A stretch of DNA of 64,000 nucleotides from Microbacterium sp. T32 (GTDB lineage: Bacteria; Actinomycetota; Actinomycetes; Actinomycetales; Microbacteriaceae): NCBI RefSeq assembly GCF_001619615.1, contig NZ_LQQP01000023.1, positions 1 through 64,000 of the forward strand, written 5' to 3'. This document shows, piece by piece, positions 40,465 to 48,813 of the stretch (its first letter is position 1; each line of letters starts with the position of its first letter). The position numbers were made by a program, and so were the translations under genes. The notes beneath the pieces are model-generated. The model had not been told where the DNA came from and did not search any database. It was given only the letters and a program-made list of their open reading frames with translations.

Positions 40465-42306
40465 CTACAGCTGTTGCAGCCAGACGTCGTCGATCTGTTC
40501 CCATGTCCCTCCGCCCGCACCGTACAGCCCAGCGTGCAGCCGAAGGGAGGTGGCGGAACCATTGGTGAAGCTGACGACGTATCGGGCGTAGCCCGTGGCC
40601 TGGCCGTGCCGGAGCTCTCCGATGACGGCGTCCGTCGTGGTCTTGGCCCCGACCCAGGCGTTGTTCACGTTGTCCGAACTGCGCACCCACACGATGAGGC
40701 GGTACGTCGCGTTCGGCGTCACCGGAACGGTCTGACGGAGAGCTCCCCAGCCGGTCCCGGACGTCGCGATCCACCCATTGTCCAGTCCGGAGCGCGCCTT
40801 GCCGGCGTTGACATCGACACCGTAGGTGAGACCGCCGCCGTCGCTCCACCAGGGCGTCGTGGTCGCGGAGATGGTCGTCTGCGTCTCGAAGCCGCCATCG
40901 GCGACGAGGTTGGTCCCCAGCGCCGAAGGCGAGGTCTGCAGTTCATGGGCTCCGATGTCGACCCCGAGCCCCACGCCGGTCGGATTCCCGGCCAGGTCTG
41001 TCGTCGACGCCGCTGTCGTTCCGTTGTCGACCGCTGGACTCGTCTGCACCGGCCGATAGTCGCGGGCAGACGCGTTCACGTATGCCGGAGCGGCGATGAT
41101 GTCTCCAGCGCCGAGGGCGTAGCTCACCTTCACGGACGGCGCGAACAGGTTGTGGTCGTGCGGGAAGTTGAAGAAGCTGAATTTCCCGGACGTCTGGAAG
41201 ATGTTGTTCTGGATCGTGGCCCAGCCCGCGCTCGGCGACGGTCCGGTGACGCGGTAGTAGTACTGGTCGAACAGCGTCGCGGTGTCGGAGGACCGGATGA
41301 CCGTGTTGTTCTGCACCACGTAGCCGCTCGGCGTCGTCGTGGTGTCCCACGCGATGAACTGCTGGTAATCGTCGCTGACGTTCTCGCTGACCGTCACATT
41401 CGCCGTGGACGTCTCGGTCACCTCGAGGAAGCCCTGCGACCCCCGGGAATAGTTGTGGTGAATCGTGACGTCGTCCTTCGTGTAGAGGAAGCCCTCGATC
41501 TCCACCGCACCTCCATCGGCGCCGTACGGGCTGTTCGTGGAACGACAATTCAGAAAATCGTTGTACGCGAGCTCGACCCCGCTGTTGTTCACCGAGACCC
41601 CGATGGCACCATAAGAGGTCTGGACACCCGAGTCCGGACCACGGTAGGCGATCCGAAGGTTCTGGAACGTGTTGTGCAGCACCTTTGAGGACGCCCCGTA
41701 AGTCTTGACCCCCACTCCCACGTCGCTGAACGTGCTGTCCTGCACGAGCGCTCCGATTCCGTTGCCGGTCACGGCGACCGCCCCACTCCGCTCGTACTTG
41801 AGCCCCGTGATTCCGGCTCCATCGGCGTTGTCGAACACGGCCCCGTTGGCGAAGGCGAGATCCTTCACGGCGACGTAGGGGGCATCGACGAGAAGCATGT
41901 TCCACCCGCCCGGGTTCGTGAGAAGAGGCTGCGCACCCGACCCGTAGGCGGTGAGGGTCACGGGATTCGTGCTCGTGCCCCCGCCGGAGATCGTCGCGGA
42001 TCCGGTGAAGGTGTCGCCGCGCTCGAACGCCACGACGTCGCCCGGACCGAAGACGTGGGAGGTGACCTTCGCCAACGTCTTCCACGCGGAGGCGGGCGAG
42101 GTTCCGGCATTGGCATCGCTGCCCGCGGTGGCGTCGACGTAGAAGATCGTGCCCCCGGAACCCGCGGTCGGACCACCGGAGCTGGAAGGTCGGGCCCCGG
42201 TCGCGGGCGAAAGCGGGTCGGCCGTCGCGGGCGACGCGACGCCGACGGACGCGACCAGCAGCGCGAGAGTCGCCGTTCCCACGGCGACGGCTCGGATGGG
42301 TGTCAT
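40465..42306 (-). CDS. Secreted right-handed beta-helix protein with C-terminal carbohydrate-binding domain
   Basis: Protein of 613 aa. It has a signal peptide ending near SPATADP (about residue 30), no lipobox and no anchor, so it is released. Residues about 55-450 begin FYVDATAGSDANAGTSPASAWKTL, the entry motif of pectate-lyase-like parallel beta-helix proteins, with repeated turns such as VQNNTVIRSS and TIQNNIFQTSG. The last 140 residues (LVADGGFET to the end) form a CBM4/9-like jelly roll. It probably cleaves or binds a polysaccharide. It lies 33 nt behind the ribokinase gene in the same direction and may belong to that operon. Confidence 0.8.
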   Translation of the reverse strand: MTPIRAVAVGTATLALLVASVGVASPATADPLSPATGARPSSSGGPTAGSGGTIFYVDATAGSDANAGTSPASAWKTLAKVTSHVFGPGDVVAFERGDTFTGSATISGGGTSTNPVTLTAYGSGAQPLLTNPGGWNMLLVDAPYVAVKDLAFANGAVFDNADGAGITGLKYERSGAVAVTGNGIGALVQDSTFSDVGVGVKTYGASSKVLHNTFQNLRIAYRGPDSGVQTSYGAIGVSVNNSGVELAYNDFLNCRSTNSPYGADGGAVEIEGFLYTKDDVTIHHNYSRGSQGFLEVTETSTANVTVSENVSDDYQQFIAWDTTTTPSGYVVQNNTVIRSSDTATLFDQYYYRVTGPSPSAGWATIQNNIFQTSGKFSFFNFPHDHNLFAPSVKVSYALGAGDIIAAPAYVNASARDYRPVQTSPAVDNGTTAASTTDLAGNPTGVGLGVDIGAHELQTSPSALGTNLVADGGFETQTTISATTTPWWSDGGGLTYGVDVNAGKARSGLDNGWIATSGTGWGALRQTVPVTPNATYRLIVWVRSSDNVNNAWVGAKTTTDAVIGELRHGQATGYARYVVSFTNGSATSLRLHAGLYGAGGGTWEQIDDVWLQQL

Positions 42307-42339
42307 TTCTGCTCCTTTGCAGAGGAATGCCGGCGGTAC

Positions 42340-43212
42340 TCAGCGCTCGGATCGCGCCAGCTGAACGATCCGAGAAGCGACGTCCACCGCTCGAGCGGTG
42401 GCGTGGTGCAGCGAATCCCCGAGCGCCAGTCGTCCCGCGAGGACGCCGGCGAACGCATCCCCCGCACCGGTCGTGTCCACGGCCATCACAACGGGGGCCG
42501 GAACCAGTTCGACCGTGTCGTCGAGAGCCACGACGGCCCCTCGGGGACCGTCGGTGACGACCACGGAGCGCGACACGAGCGAGAGATGACGGGCGAGGTC
42601 GGTCACCCCGGCCCCTCGAAGGCCGCTGAGGAGCTCGGCTTCATGACGATTGACGATCAGCGGATCCGCCGACGAGAGCACGTGCGGATCGAAGACGATC
42701 ATCGGGCTGGGGTTGAGAAGGAACCGCGCGTCTCGCGACGCGCACCACTCCGCCGCCCGGTACACAGCGTCGAGCGGAACCTCGAGCTGACAGAGGACCA
42801 CCGTCGGGCGGAGCGACTCGAGCGCGGCGAAGACCCGGTCGCCCGTCAGGTCGGCGTTGGCCAGCGGCACGACGACGATGCTGTTCTCGCCGTCGGGAGT
42901 GAGGGTGATGAAGGCTCGTCCCGTCGGTTTCGACGAGGGACTCACCGCCTGGACATCCACCCCCGCTCGCGAGAGGTCGGCGCGCGCTGCGCCGCCCGCG
43001 GCATCCGTTCCCAGAGAGGCCACCAGGGCGGTGTCGACCTCCCGGGCGGCCGCGAGGGCCTGGTTGGCCCCCTTTCCGCCGACGACCTCGGCCAGGTCGC
43101 GACCCGCGACGGTCTCGCCGGCGCCGGCACGTCGATCCGCGGTCACCACGACGTCGAGGTTGACCGACCCGACCACCGCGACGCTGCGAGCTGCTGCGCC
43201 GCGTGCACTCAT
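42340..43212 (-). CDS. rbsK: Ribokinase (PfkB family)
   Basis: Protein of 290 aa from ATG 43212, overlapping the MalG-type permease stop by 4 nt. VVGSVNLDVVVTADRRAGAGET, VVGGKGANQALAAAR (sugar site) and AVDTTGAGDAFAGVLAG (anion hole and catalytic Asp) are typical of ribokinase. It would phosphorylate ribose released by the nucleoside hydrolase and ADP-ribosylglycohydrolase of the same operon to ribose 5-phosphate. A related pentose or deoxyribose kinase role is possible. Confidence 0.88.
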   Translation of the reverse strand: MSARGAAARSVAVVGSVNLDVVVTADRRAGAGETVAGRDLAEVVGGKGANQALAAAREVDTALVASLGTDAAGGAARADLSRAGVDVQAVSPSSKPTGRAFITLTPDGENSIVVVPLANADLTGDRVFAALESLRPTVVLCQLEVPLDAVYRAAEWCASRDARFLLNPSPMIVFDPHVLSSADPLIVNRHEAELLSGLRGAGVTDLARHLSLVSRSVVVTDGPRGAVVALDDTVELVPAPVVMAVDTTGAGDAFAGVLAGRLALGDSLHHATARAVDVASRIVQLARSER

Positions 43213-44051
43213 TCCTTGCTCCCGGTGCTCGAGACGGATGTGACGAAGAACCGTTGCAGGCCCAGCAGGATGGCCGCGGGAATCACCGCGAGGATCGCGG
43301 TCTCGGCGAAGACCCGCCCGTAGTCACTCGAGAACGCTCCGAACGATTTCGCGATCGCAACAGGGGCCAGATCCATCGCCTGGGTCGAGGTGATGAGAAT
43401 CGGCCAGAGGTAGGCCTGCCACTGGAACAGGAACAGGATCAACCCGGCGCCGATGAGGGCGGGTCTCGTGAGCGGGAGGTAGATCGACCAGTAGATGCGG
43501 AACCATCCCGCGCCGTCGAGGTGAGCGGCCTCGGACAATGAATGAGGGATGCCGAGGAAGAACTGCCGCAGGGTGAACACGGCGAGACCGTTGCCGAGGC
43601 CCGGAAGGATCAGAGCGACGAGCGTGTTGGCGAGTCCCCAGTCCGAGATGATGCGCGACAGCGGTATCGCGATCGCCTCGAACGGGATCAGGAAGCTCAG
43701 CACGACCACGGTGAAGACGGCACCACGGCCACGGAACGGGATCACCGCGAGAGCGAACGCCGCGGCGGAGCTGATCACGAGCCCGATCACCACGGTCGCC
43801 GCGGCCACGACGAGGCTGTTGCCGAGTGCCGTCACAAATCCGCTGGCCACCGCGGAGCGCAGGTTGTCGAGGGTCCACTCCTGTGGCCAGAGCACCTGCC
43901 AGCTCAAGGGAGAGCTGGACGCGAACGTCTCGGTGGCGGATCGGAACGTGCTCGCGAGGAGCCACAGCACCGGGGCGAGGAAGGCGAGCGAGATCACGAC
44001 CGCGAGCGCGGTCAGAAGCGTTCGCGACAGCAGGCGAGGGCTGGCGTTCAT
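43209..44051 (-). CDS. ABC transporter permease, MalG type (nucleoside/sugar operon)
   Basis: Protein of 280 aa from ATG 44051 (ATGA overlap). Six helices, with the EAA loop SEAAHLDGAGWFRIYWSIYLPLTRPAL and the CUT1 feature FLIPFEAIAIPLSRII. Its C-terminus FFVTSVSSTGSKE lacks the usual GAVKG ending. It is the second membrane subunit of a transporter whose binding protein is encoded at 45066. Confidence 0.9.
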   Translation of the reverse strand: MNASPRLLSRTLLTALAVVISLAFLAPVLWLLASTFRSATETFASSSPLSWQVLWPQEWTLDNLRSAVASGFVTALGNSLVVAAATVVIGLVISSAAAFALAVIPFRGRGAVFTVVVLSFLIPFEAIAIPLSRIISDWGLANTLVALILPGLGNGLAVFTLRQFFLGIPHSLSEAAHLDGAGWFRIYWSIYLPLTRPALIGAGLILFLFQWQAYLWPILITSTQAMDLAPVAIAKSFGAFSSDYGRVFAETAILAVIPAAILLGLQRFFVTSVSSTGSKE

Positions 44052-45010
44052 TCGTCGGTCGCTCCGTTCCCGAGCAGTCGGAACTGGATCGCCACGATGA
44101 CGATCATCAGGACGAGGAGCACGACGAGCTGTGCAGAAGCCTGGTAGGGATCGCTGAGCTCGAAGCTCCGGTGGAAGATGTCGTACATCAGAAAATCGCT
44201 GCGACCCTCCGGACCGCCACCCGTGAGGATCTGGACCGGCGCGAACAGCACGAAGTTCGAGACCGTGTCGGCGACGAGGACGAAAAGCAGGGGGCGTCGG
44301 AGCATCGGGAGGGTGACGGAGAAGAACGTTCGCAGGGCTCCCGCCCCGTCCAGGCGTGCCGCCTCGTAGTACACCGGCGGGATGTCGTTGAGACCGGCGA
44401 TGAGGAACATCATCCAGTACCCGATACCGATCCAACTGGCCAGCACGATGATCGATATCAGAACCTGGTCAGGACTGGTGAACCACGGCTGTGCGGGTAC
44501 CCCGAGCAGCTGCAGGAACCCGTTGACCGGCCCGTCCGGGCGCAGGGCGATCCCCCAGACGATGGTGCTCCCTGCCAGTGGCACGGCCGCCGGCAGGAAG
44601 ATTAGCGTGCGCCACAGGCCGCGCCCGGGGAGATTCTGGGTCAGGAGGACTGCGAGCGCGAGCGCAAGGACGATCTGCAACGGATTGACGACGACGTTGA
44701 AGATCAGCGTCTGCAGGACGCTGTTCCAGAACGCCGGACTCGCGAACATCTTCCCGAACAGTTCGAGCCCCACGAACTCCGGCTCGGCGAGGCTGCCCGG
44801 CAGACCGCTGCGCGTCGCATTCACCACCGCGCCGATCGTCGGCCAGATGCGCAGCAGCACGATGAGGACGATGGTGGGGAGCAGAAAAGCCGCCGCAGCG
44901 AGCAGGTCGCGCCGCGCACGGCCACGGCGCCTGCTGCCCGCGCGGGCGGGAGCCGCTGCGACCGCCGTGGCGCGATCGACATGGTCGAGCCGGTGTGTTG
45001 CCGAAGTCAT
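44048..45010 (-). CDS. ABC transporter permease, MalF type (nucleoside/sugar operon)
   Basis: Protein of 320 aa from ATG 45010, with AGGAGAG upstream. A basic N-terminal tail (SRRRGRARRD) precedes six helices. The EAA loop is EAARLDGAGALRTFFSVTLPMLRRP, and LTGGGPEGRSDFLMYDIF follows the family pattern. It couples by 4-nt overlap to the MalG partner. No ATPase gene is in the operon. Confidence 0.9.
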   Translation of the reverse strand: MTSATHRLDHVDRATAVAAAPARAGSRRRGRARRDLLAAAAFLLPTIVLIVLLRIWPTIGAVVNATRSGLPGSLAEPEFVGLELFGKMFASPAFWNSVLQTLIFNVVVNPLQIVLALALAVLLTQNLPGRGLWRTLIFLPAAVPLAGSTIVWGIALRPDGPVNGFLQLLGVPAQPWFTSPDQVLISIIVLASWIGIGYWMMFLIAGLNDIPPVYYEAARLDGAGALRTFFSVTLPMLRRPLLFVLVADTVSNFVLFAPVQILTGGGPEGRSDFLMYDIFHRSFELSDPYQASAQLVVLLVLMIVIVAIQFRLLGNGATDE

Positions 45011-45065
45011 GATGTCTCTCCTGATGGCCGGTACCGGGGCGGGAACCCCGGTACCGGCCGCGGTG

Positions 45066-46412
45066 TCACTGGCGGTACTTCGACCAGGCGTCTTCGAGTT
45101 GAGTGGATGCCGAGGCAAGGGCCGTCTTGGCATCCGTGCCGTTGATGATGTCGTCGAAGGTCTTCGTCATGACGTCCTCGAACTCCACGTAGCCGACGGT
45201 CTGGAGGCGCAGCGTGGCGGTCTTCGCCAGCTCGCTCTTCATCAGATCGACCACCCCAGCCATGCGGGGGTCCATGAACGCCGACGATTCGTAGAACTTG
45301 GCGGACCCGTCCAGATTCGACGGAGGGACCGCGAGGGCGGACAGGTACTGCGCGTACCCGCCGTTGTCGATGCCCATGAACTTCATGAAGATCGCACTGG
45401 CGTTGGCCTTCTCCGCCGTCTCCTTGGGGTTCATGCCCAGGGACCACCCACCTGTCGGAGTCGCCGCCGTGCCTCCGGCGAACGCGGGGAACGGTGCGAC
45501 ACCGAAGTCGAGCCCCTGCTCGGCGACGAACTGCCCCGCCCACCAGGGGCCACCGACGTAGTAGGCCACCTTTCCGGCGGCGAAGAGGCTCGGCGTGTCC
45601 GCGACCGCGACCCCGCGAGGCGACAGGTTGTCCGCGAACAGCGATCCGTACCAGTCGAATGCCTTCTCCCATCCGGCGTTGGTCACGTCGGGAGTGAGGT
45701 TGCCCTCGCCGGTGCCGCCGGCTCCACCACCCGCGCTCTCGGCCAGCGGCTGGAGCTGGTAATAGCGATCGATCTGGTCGAAGACCAGACCGTACTGCGC
45801 GCCCGCAGCCTGTGCCTTCTTGGCATCCGCGGTGAGCTGCTCCCACGTCGCACGATCCGCGGGTTTCGCGCCGGGAGCCGAGATGCCTGCCTTCGCGAGA
45901 AGGCTCTTGTTGTAGTACATGATGTTCGTCGACGTCTGGTACGGCATCGTGACGAGCTTGCCGTCGACGGTCGCCGCCTTCAGACTCCCGGGATCGACGG
46001 CCGAAGCCAGGTCAGGGAAGGTCCCGGAAAGGTCGGTGAGCCATCCCCGCGCCGCGTATGCGGCCGTGCGCGGCATATCGACATCGAACACATCGATGGC
46101 GTCTTGCGACGACGTCAACCTCGCCGCGAGCACGCTGTTGAAGTCGTCGAACGGAACTGCTTCGTAGTTCACCGTGATGTTCGGGTGCTCCTTGTGGAAC
46201 GCGTCGAGCACGGGCTGGATCTGCTTGGCGTCGTACGCCGCGCCGGCGTAGGTGACGGTGATCGGCTGCGTCGGCTCGGTCAGGCTCGTCGGGCCGACGC
46301 CTTGGGCGGTCCCTGAGCCCCCCGATCCGCTGCAGGCCGTCAGGGCTGCGAGGGTGAGCGCGGTTCCGGTACCGGCGGCAAGCCAGCGGGTCACACCATT
46401 GTGAGATCGCAT
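45066..46412 (-). CDS. ABC substrate-binding lipoprotein (nucleoside/sugar operon)
   Basis: Protein of 448 aa with a lipobox ALTAC at about residue 27. The mature part is a family 1 solute-binding protein: VTYAGAAYDAKQIQPVLDAFHKEHPNITVNYE, NIMYYNKSLLAKAGI, FAAGKVAYYVGGPWWAGQF and TPTGGWSLGMNP. It starts 6 nt after the nucleoside hydrolase stop, with AAGGAG inside the junction. Family 1 members usually bind oligosaccharides, but the operon suggests a ribosyl compound; this is inference. Confidence 0.88.
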   Translation of the reverse strand: MRSHNGVTRWLAAGTGTALTLAALTACSGSGGSGTAQGVGPTSLTEPTQPITVTYAGAAYDAKQIQPVLDAFHKEHPNITVNYEAVPFDDFNSVLAARLTSSQDAIDVFDVDMPRTAAYAARGWLTDLSGTFPDLASAVDPGSLKAATVDGKLVTMPYQTSTNIMYYNKSLLAKAGISAPGAKPADRATWEQLTADAKKAQAAGAQYGLVFDQIDRYYQLQPLAESAGGGAGGTGEGNLTPDVTNAGWEKAFDWYGSLFADNLSPRGVAVADTPSLFAAGKVAYYVGGPWWAGQFVAEQGLDFGVAPFPAFAGGTAATPTGGWSLGMNPKETAEKANASAIFMKFMGIDNGGYAQYLSALAVPPSNLDGSAKFYESSAFMDPRMAGVVDLMKSELAKTATLRLQTVGYVEFEDVMTKTFDDIINGTDAKTALASASTQLEDAWSKYRQ

Positions 46413-46418
46413 GTCGGG

Positions 46419-47447
46419 TTACTCCTTCTGCTGTGGGGGTTCGATGCCCGATTCGGGCGCGGAGGTGAGTTCGATGCGGGAAAAGAAGAGTCGGCGGAAC
46501 GCATCGACGTCGGTGTCCGTGGCGACGGTCGCGTTCGGAGCCGCGGGCACGGTGAGGGAGAGCCCCCGGTCGGCCACGACGAGGCCACGGGCGAGATCGC
46601 TGACGAGCTCCACCTCGACGTGAGCGGCATCCCAGTCGCAGATGCGCTCGTCGAGGTGGGCCGCGATGACCAGAGGGTCGTGGAGGAAACAGCCGTCGGC
46701 GTGCTCGGGACGCTTGGGGAAGGCGCGGGCAAGGTAGTCGATCCAGGCGTTGGTGCATTCCCCGACCCACTGCGCGAACGGGTCGGGAGACGCCAGCATC
46801 CGCTTCGCATCGGCACGGGTGAGCATGACCTTCGAGGTCTGATCCAGTCCGACCATCCTGATCCGGCCACCGCTGCGGAGAACGGCATCCAAGCCTTCGG
46901 GGTCGACATAGGCGTTGAAGTCCCCGACGACGGTGACGTTCTGGGCATAGGTCGTGGCGCTGCCGGCCATCAGGACGAACTCGCGGACGTTGCGCGCGAA
47001 GGACGGAGATCGTTGCATCGCGAGCGCCAGATTCGTCATGGGGCCGATCGCGAGGATCGTGATCTCCCCGGGGAAGCGCTCGACCTGTTCGATCATCCAG
47101 TCCGCCGCGTGCCCATGGGTGCTCGGGCCGCGAAGTCGTTCGACCGCGCGTCCCGCCTCATGACCGGGGACGGCGTCGAAGAGCGCCCGGACGGATGCCA
47201 TGTCTCGGATCAACGGCGTGTCGGCCCCGGCGACCACGGGGAGGTCCGGGACACCGAGGCGATCAACGAGATTGCGGGCCACGTTCACGCCGGTCTCGAG
47301 GGTGACGTTGCCGTTGACGATGGTCAACCCGAGGACCTCCAACTCGGGGTCGCGCAGCGCCAGGGCGATCGCGAGACCGTCATCGATGTCGCTACCCGGC
47401 TCGCCGAGGCCCGGATCCGTGTCGATGATGACCTTGTGGCGGGTCAT
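46419..47447 (-). CDS. Nucleoside hydrolase (inosine-uridine preferring type)
   Basis: Protein of 342 aa from ATG 47447, overlapping the previous gene by 4 nt. The N-terminal calcium site begins VIIDTDPG and continues with SDIDDGLAIALAL: the usual DTDPGxDD motif is split by a short GLGEPG insertion, a variant subfamily. Further conserved parts are LTIVNGNVTLETGVNVARNL, EITILAIGPMTNLALAM, LMAGSA and FLHDPLVIA (His of the active site). It cleaves the N-glycosidic bond of ribonucleosides to base and ribose. With ribokinase downstream this gives ribose 5-phosphate. Confidence 0.88.
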   Translation of the reverse strand: MTRHKVIIDTDPGLGEPGSDIDDGLAIALALRDPELEVLGLTIVNGNVTLETGVNVARNLVDRLGVPDLPVVAGADTPLIRDMASVRALFDAVPGHEAGRAVERLRGPSTHGHAADWMIEQVERFPGEITILAIGPMTNLALAMQRSPSFARNVREFVLMAGSATTYAQNVTVVGDFNAYVDPEGLDAVLRSGGRIRMVGLDQTSKVMLTRADAKRMLASPDPFAQWVGECTNAWIDYLARAFPKRPEHADGCFLHDPLVIAAHLDERICDWDAAHVEVELVSDLARGLVVADRGLSLTVPAAPNATVATDTDVDAFRRLFFSRIELTSAPESGIEPPQQKE

Positions 47448-48769
47448 CGCAGCGCCACCTTGGACGGCGCCGCGACCGCGATCTGAACGACCGCGAGCGT
47501 GCGGTCGGCGAGTTCGTCGATCGTGATCCGATCGAAGTCCCGGATGCTGCTGCGCACTCGGCGATGCGTCGAGCCGACGAGTTCGGCGGGAATCGCGTCG
47601 TCGCCGTGCAGGGCGCCGTAGATGCTTCCCGTGGTCGCAGCGGACGAGTCGGTGTCGCGTCCGGCCGCAATGGTCAGGGCGACCGAGTCGGTGAATCCGC
47701 TCCCCCACAGCAGTCCGACGGCGATCGCCGCGGCGTTGTGGATGGTGTGTACCCAGTTGTAGTGGCCGAGTTCACGGTCGATCCAGTCAAGTGCGTCGAC
47801 GGGTCCGACGCCGCTGCGGTGGACATCGAGGATGCCGTCGAGCGCCGCCGCGAGGCGGGAGCCGTCGGGCACGAAGCTGCGGCCGACGAGGAGTGCATCT
47901 TCCGCCTCGCCTGTGGAGAAGGCAGCCGCCACAACGGCGGCGGCCCACATCTCGCCGTAGATGCCGTTCTTGACGTGCGTGAGACGGGCGTCGACGAGGG
48001 CGAGCCGAGCGGCCGCGACCGGATCGCCGGGATGGACGTAACCGAAGATGTCACCGCGGATGAGCGCTCCGATCCACTCGCGGTACGGGTTGTCGACGAT
48101 GGCTGTATCTGGGGCGCTCAAGCCGTGCACCAGGTTGCGATAGGCGGCCCGCTCCGCCGTGAAGGTCTGGGTGAACGGGATGCGATCCAGCCACTCGACG
48201 GCGATGTCGTCGGTGGTGAGTCCTCGACCGTACCGCTCGATGAGGTGCAGCCCGAGGATCGTCCAGTCGATGTCGTCGTCGCGGGGGACGTCGGCGAACC
48301 GGCCCGCGGCCGAATCGGGCGCGGATTCGTGCAGGTGCGACACGCCCGCCGGGAGGGGATCGAGCAACGCGACGTAACCGGTCTGCGGCCACTGCCCCGC
48401 GGCGCGCAGGTACGCCTCCACCTCGGCGCGGGTGAGCCCTTCGATGGGCTTGCCGAGCGTGTTCCCGACCGCGCGCCCCCGCCATGCACCGCGGAGGCGA
48501 CGCGGCAGATCGTCGGGGTCGACGGGACGGGGAGCGACCCCGGCTCCGAGGAGCTCCAGGGTGGCCGGGTCGCTGGGCTCGTCGTACGTCCAGTCGGCTC
48601 GCCGTGGTGCCGCAGCCAGTTCTTCCCTGATTCGAGCGAGCTCCCGCAGGTCGGACGCTGATGCGGCGGCGCGGGCGCGGGCCCCGAGATCGCCGATGAG
48701 ATATCCGGAGTGGGCGAGTTGTTCGGCCTCGTCGGGGACGAGGTCGCGGGGATCGAGCGCAGAGTGCAC
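47444..48769 (-). CDS. ADP-ribosylglycohydrolase family protein
   Basis: Protein of 441 aa from GTG 48769. An N-terminal region of about 90 residues, absent from minimal DraG/ARH enzymes, precedes the catalytic core. The core has RAVGNTLGKPIEGLT, the metal motif DDDIDWTILGLHLIERYG, and the second metal site AGRDTDSSAATTGSIYGALHG; these acidic residues bind two Mg ions in the family. It hydrolyses an ADP-ribosyl or similar ribosyl bond. It is second in the operon, between the LacI gene and the nucleoside hydrolase. The substrate may be a small ribosylated metabolite and not a protein. Confidence 0.85.
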   Translation of the reverse strand: MHSALDPRDLVPDEAEQLAHSGYLIGDLGARARAAASASDLRELARIREELAAAPRRADWTYDEPSDPATLELLGAGVAPRPVDPDDLPRRLRGAWRGRAVGNTLGKPIEGLTRAEVEAYLRAAGQWPQTGYVALLDPLPAGVSHLHESAPDSAAGRFADVPRDDDIDWTILGLHLIERYGRGLTTDDIAVEWLDRIPFTQTFTAERAAYRNLVHGLSAPDTAIVDNPYREWIGALIRGDIFGYVHPGDPVAAARLALVDARLTHVKNGIYGEMWAAAVVAAAFSTGEAEDALLVGRSFVPDGSRLAAALDGILDVHRSGVGPVDALDWIDRELGHYNWVHTIHNAAAIAVGLLWGSGFTDSVALTIAAGRDTDSSAATTGSIYGALHGDDAIPAELVGSTHRRVRSSIRDFDRITIDELADRTLAVVQIAVAAPSKVALR

Positions 48770-48813
48770 TAGGACTTCTTCCTGGGTGAAGGGACGCGAT
48801 CGACGGCGGGTCG

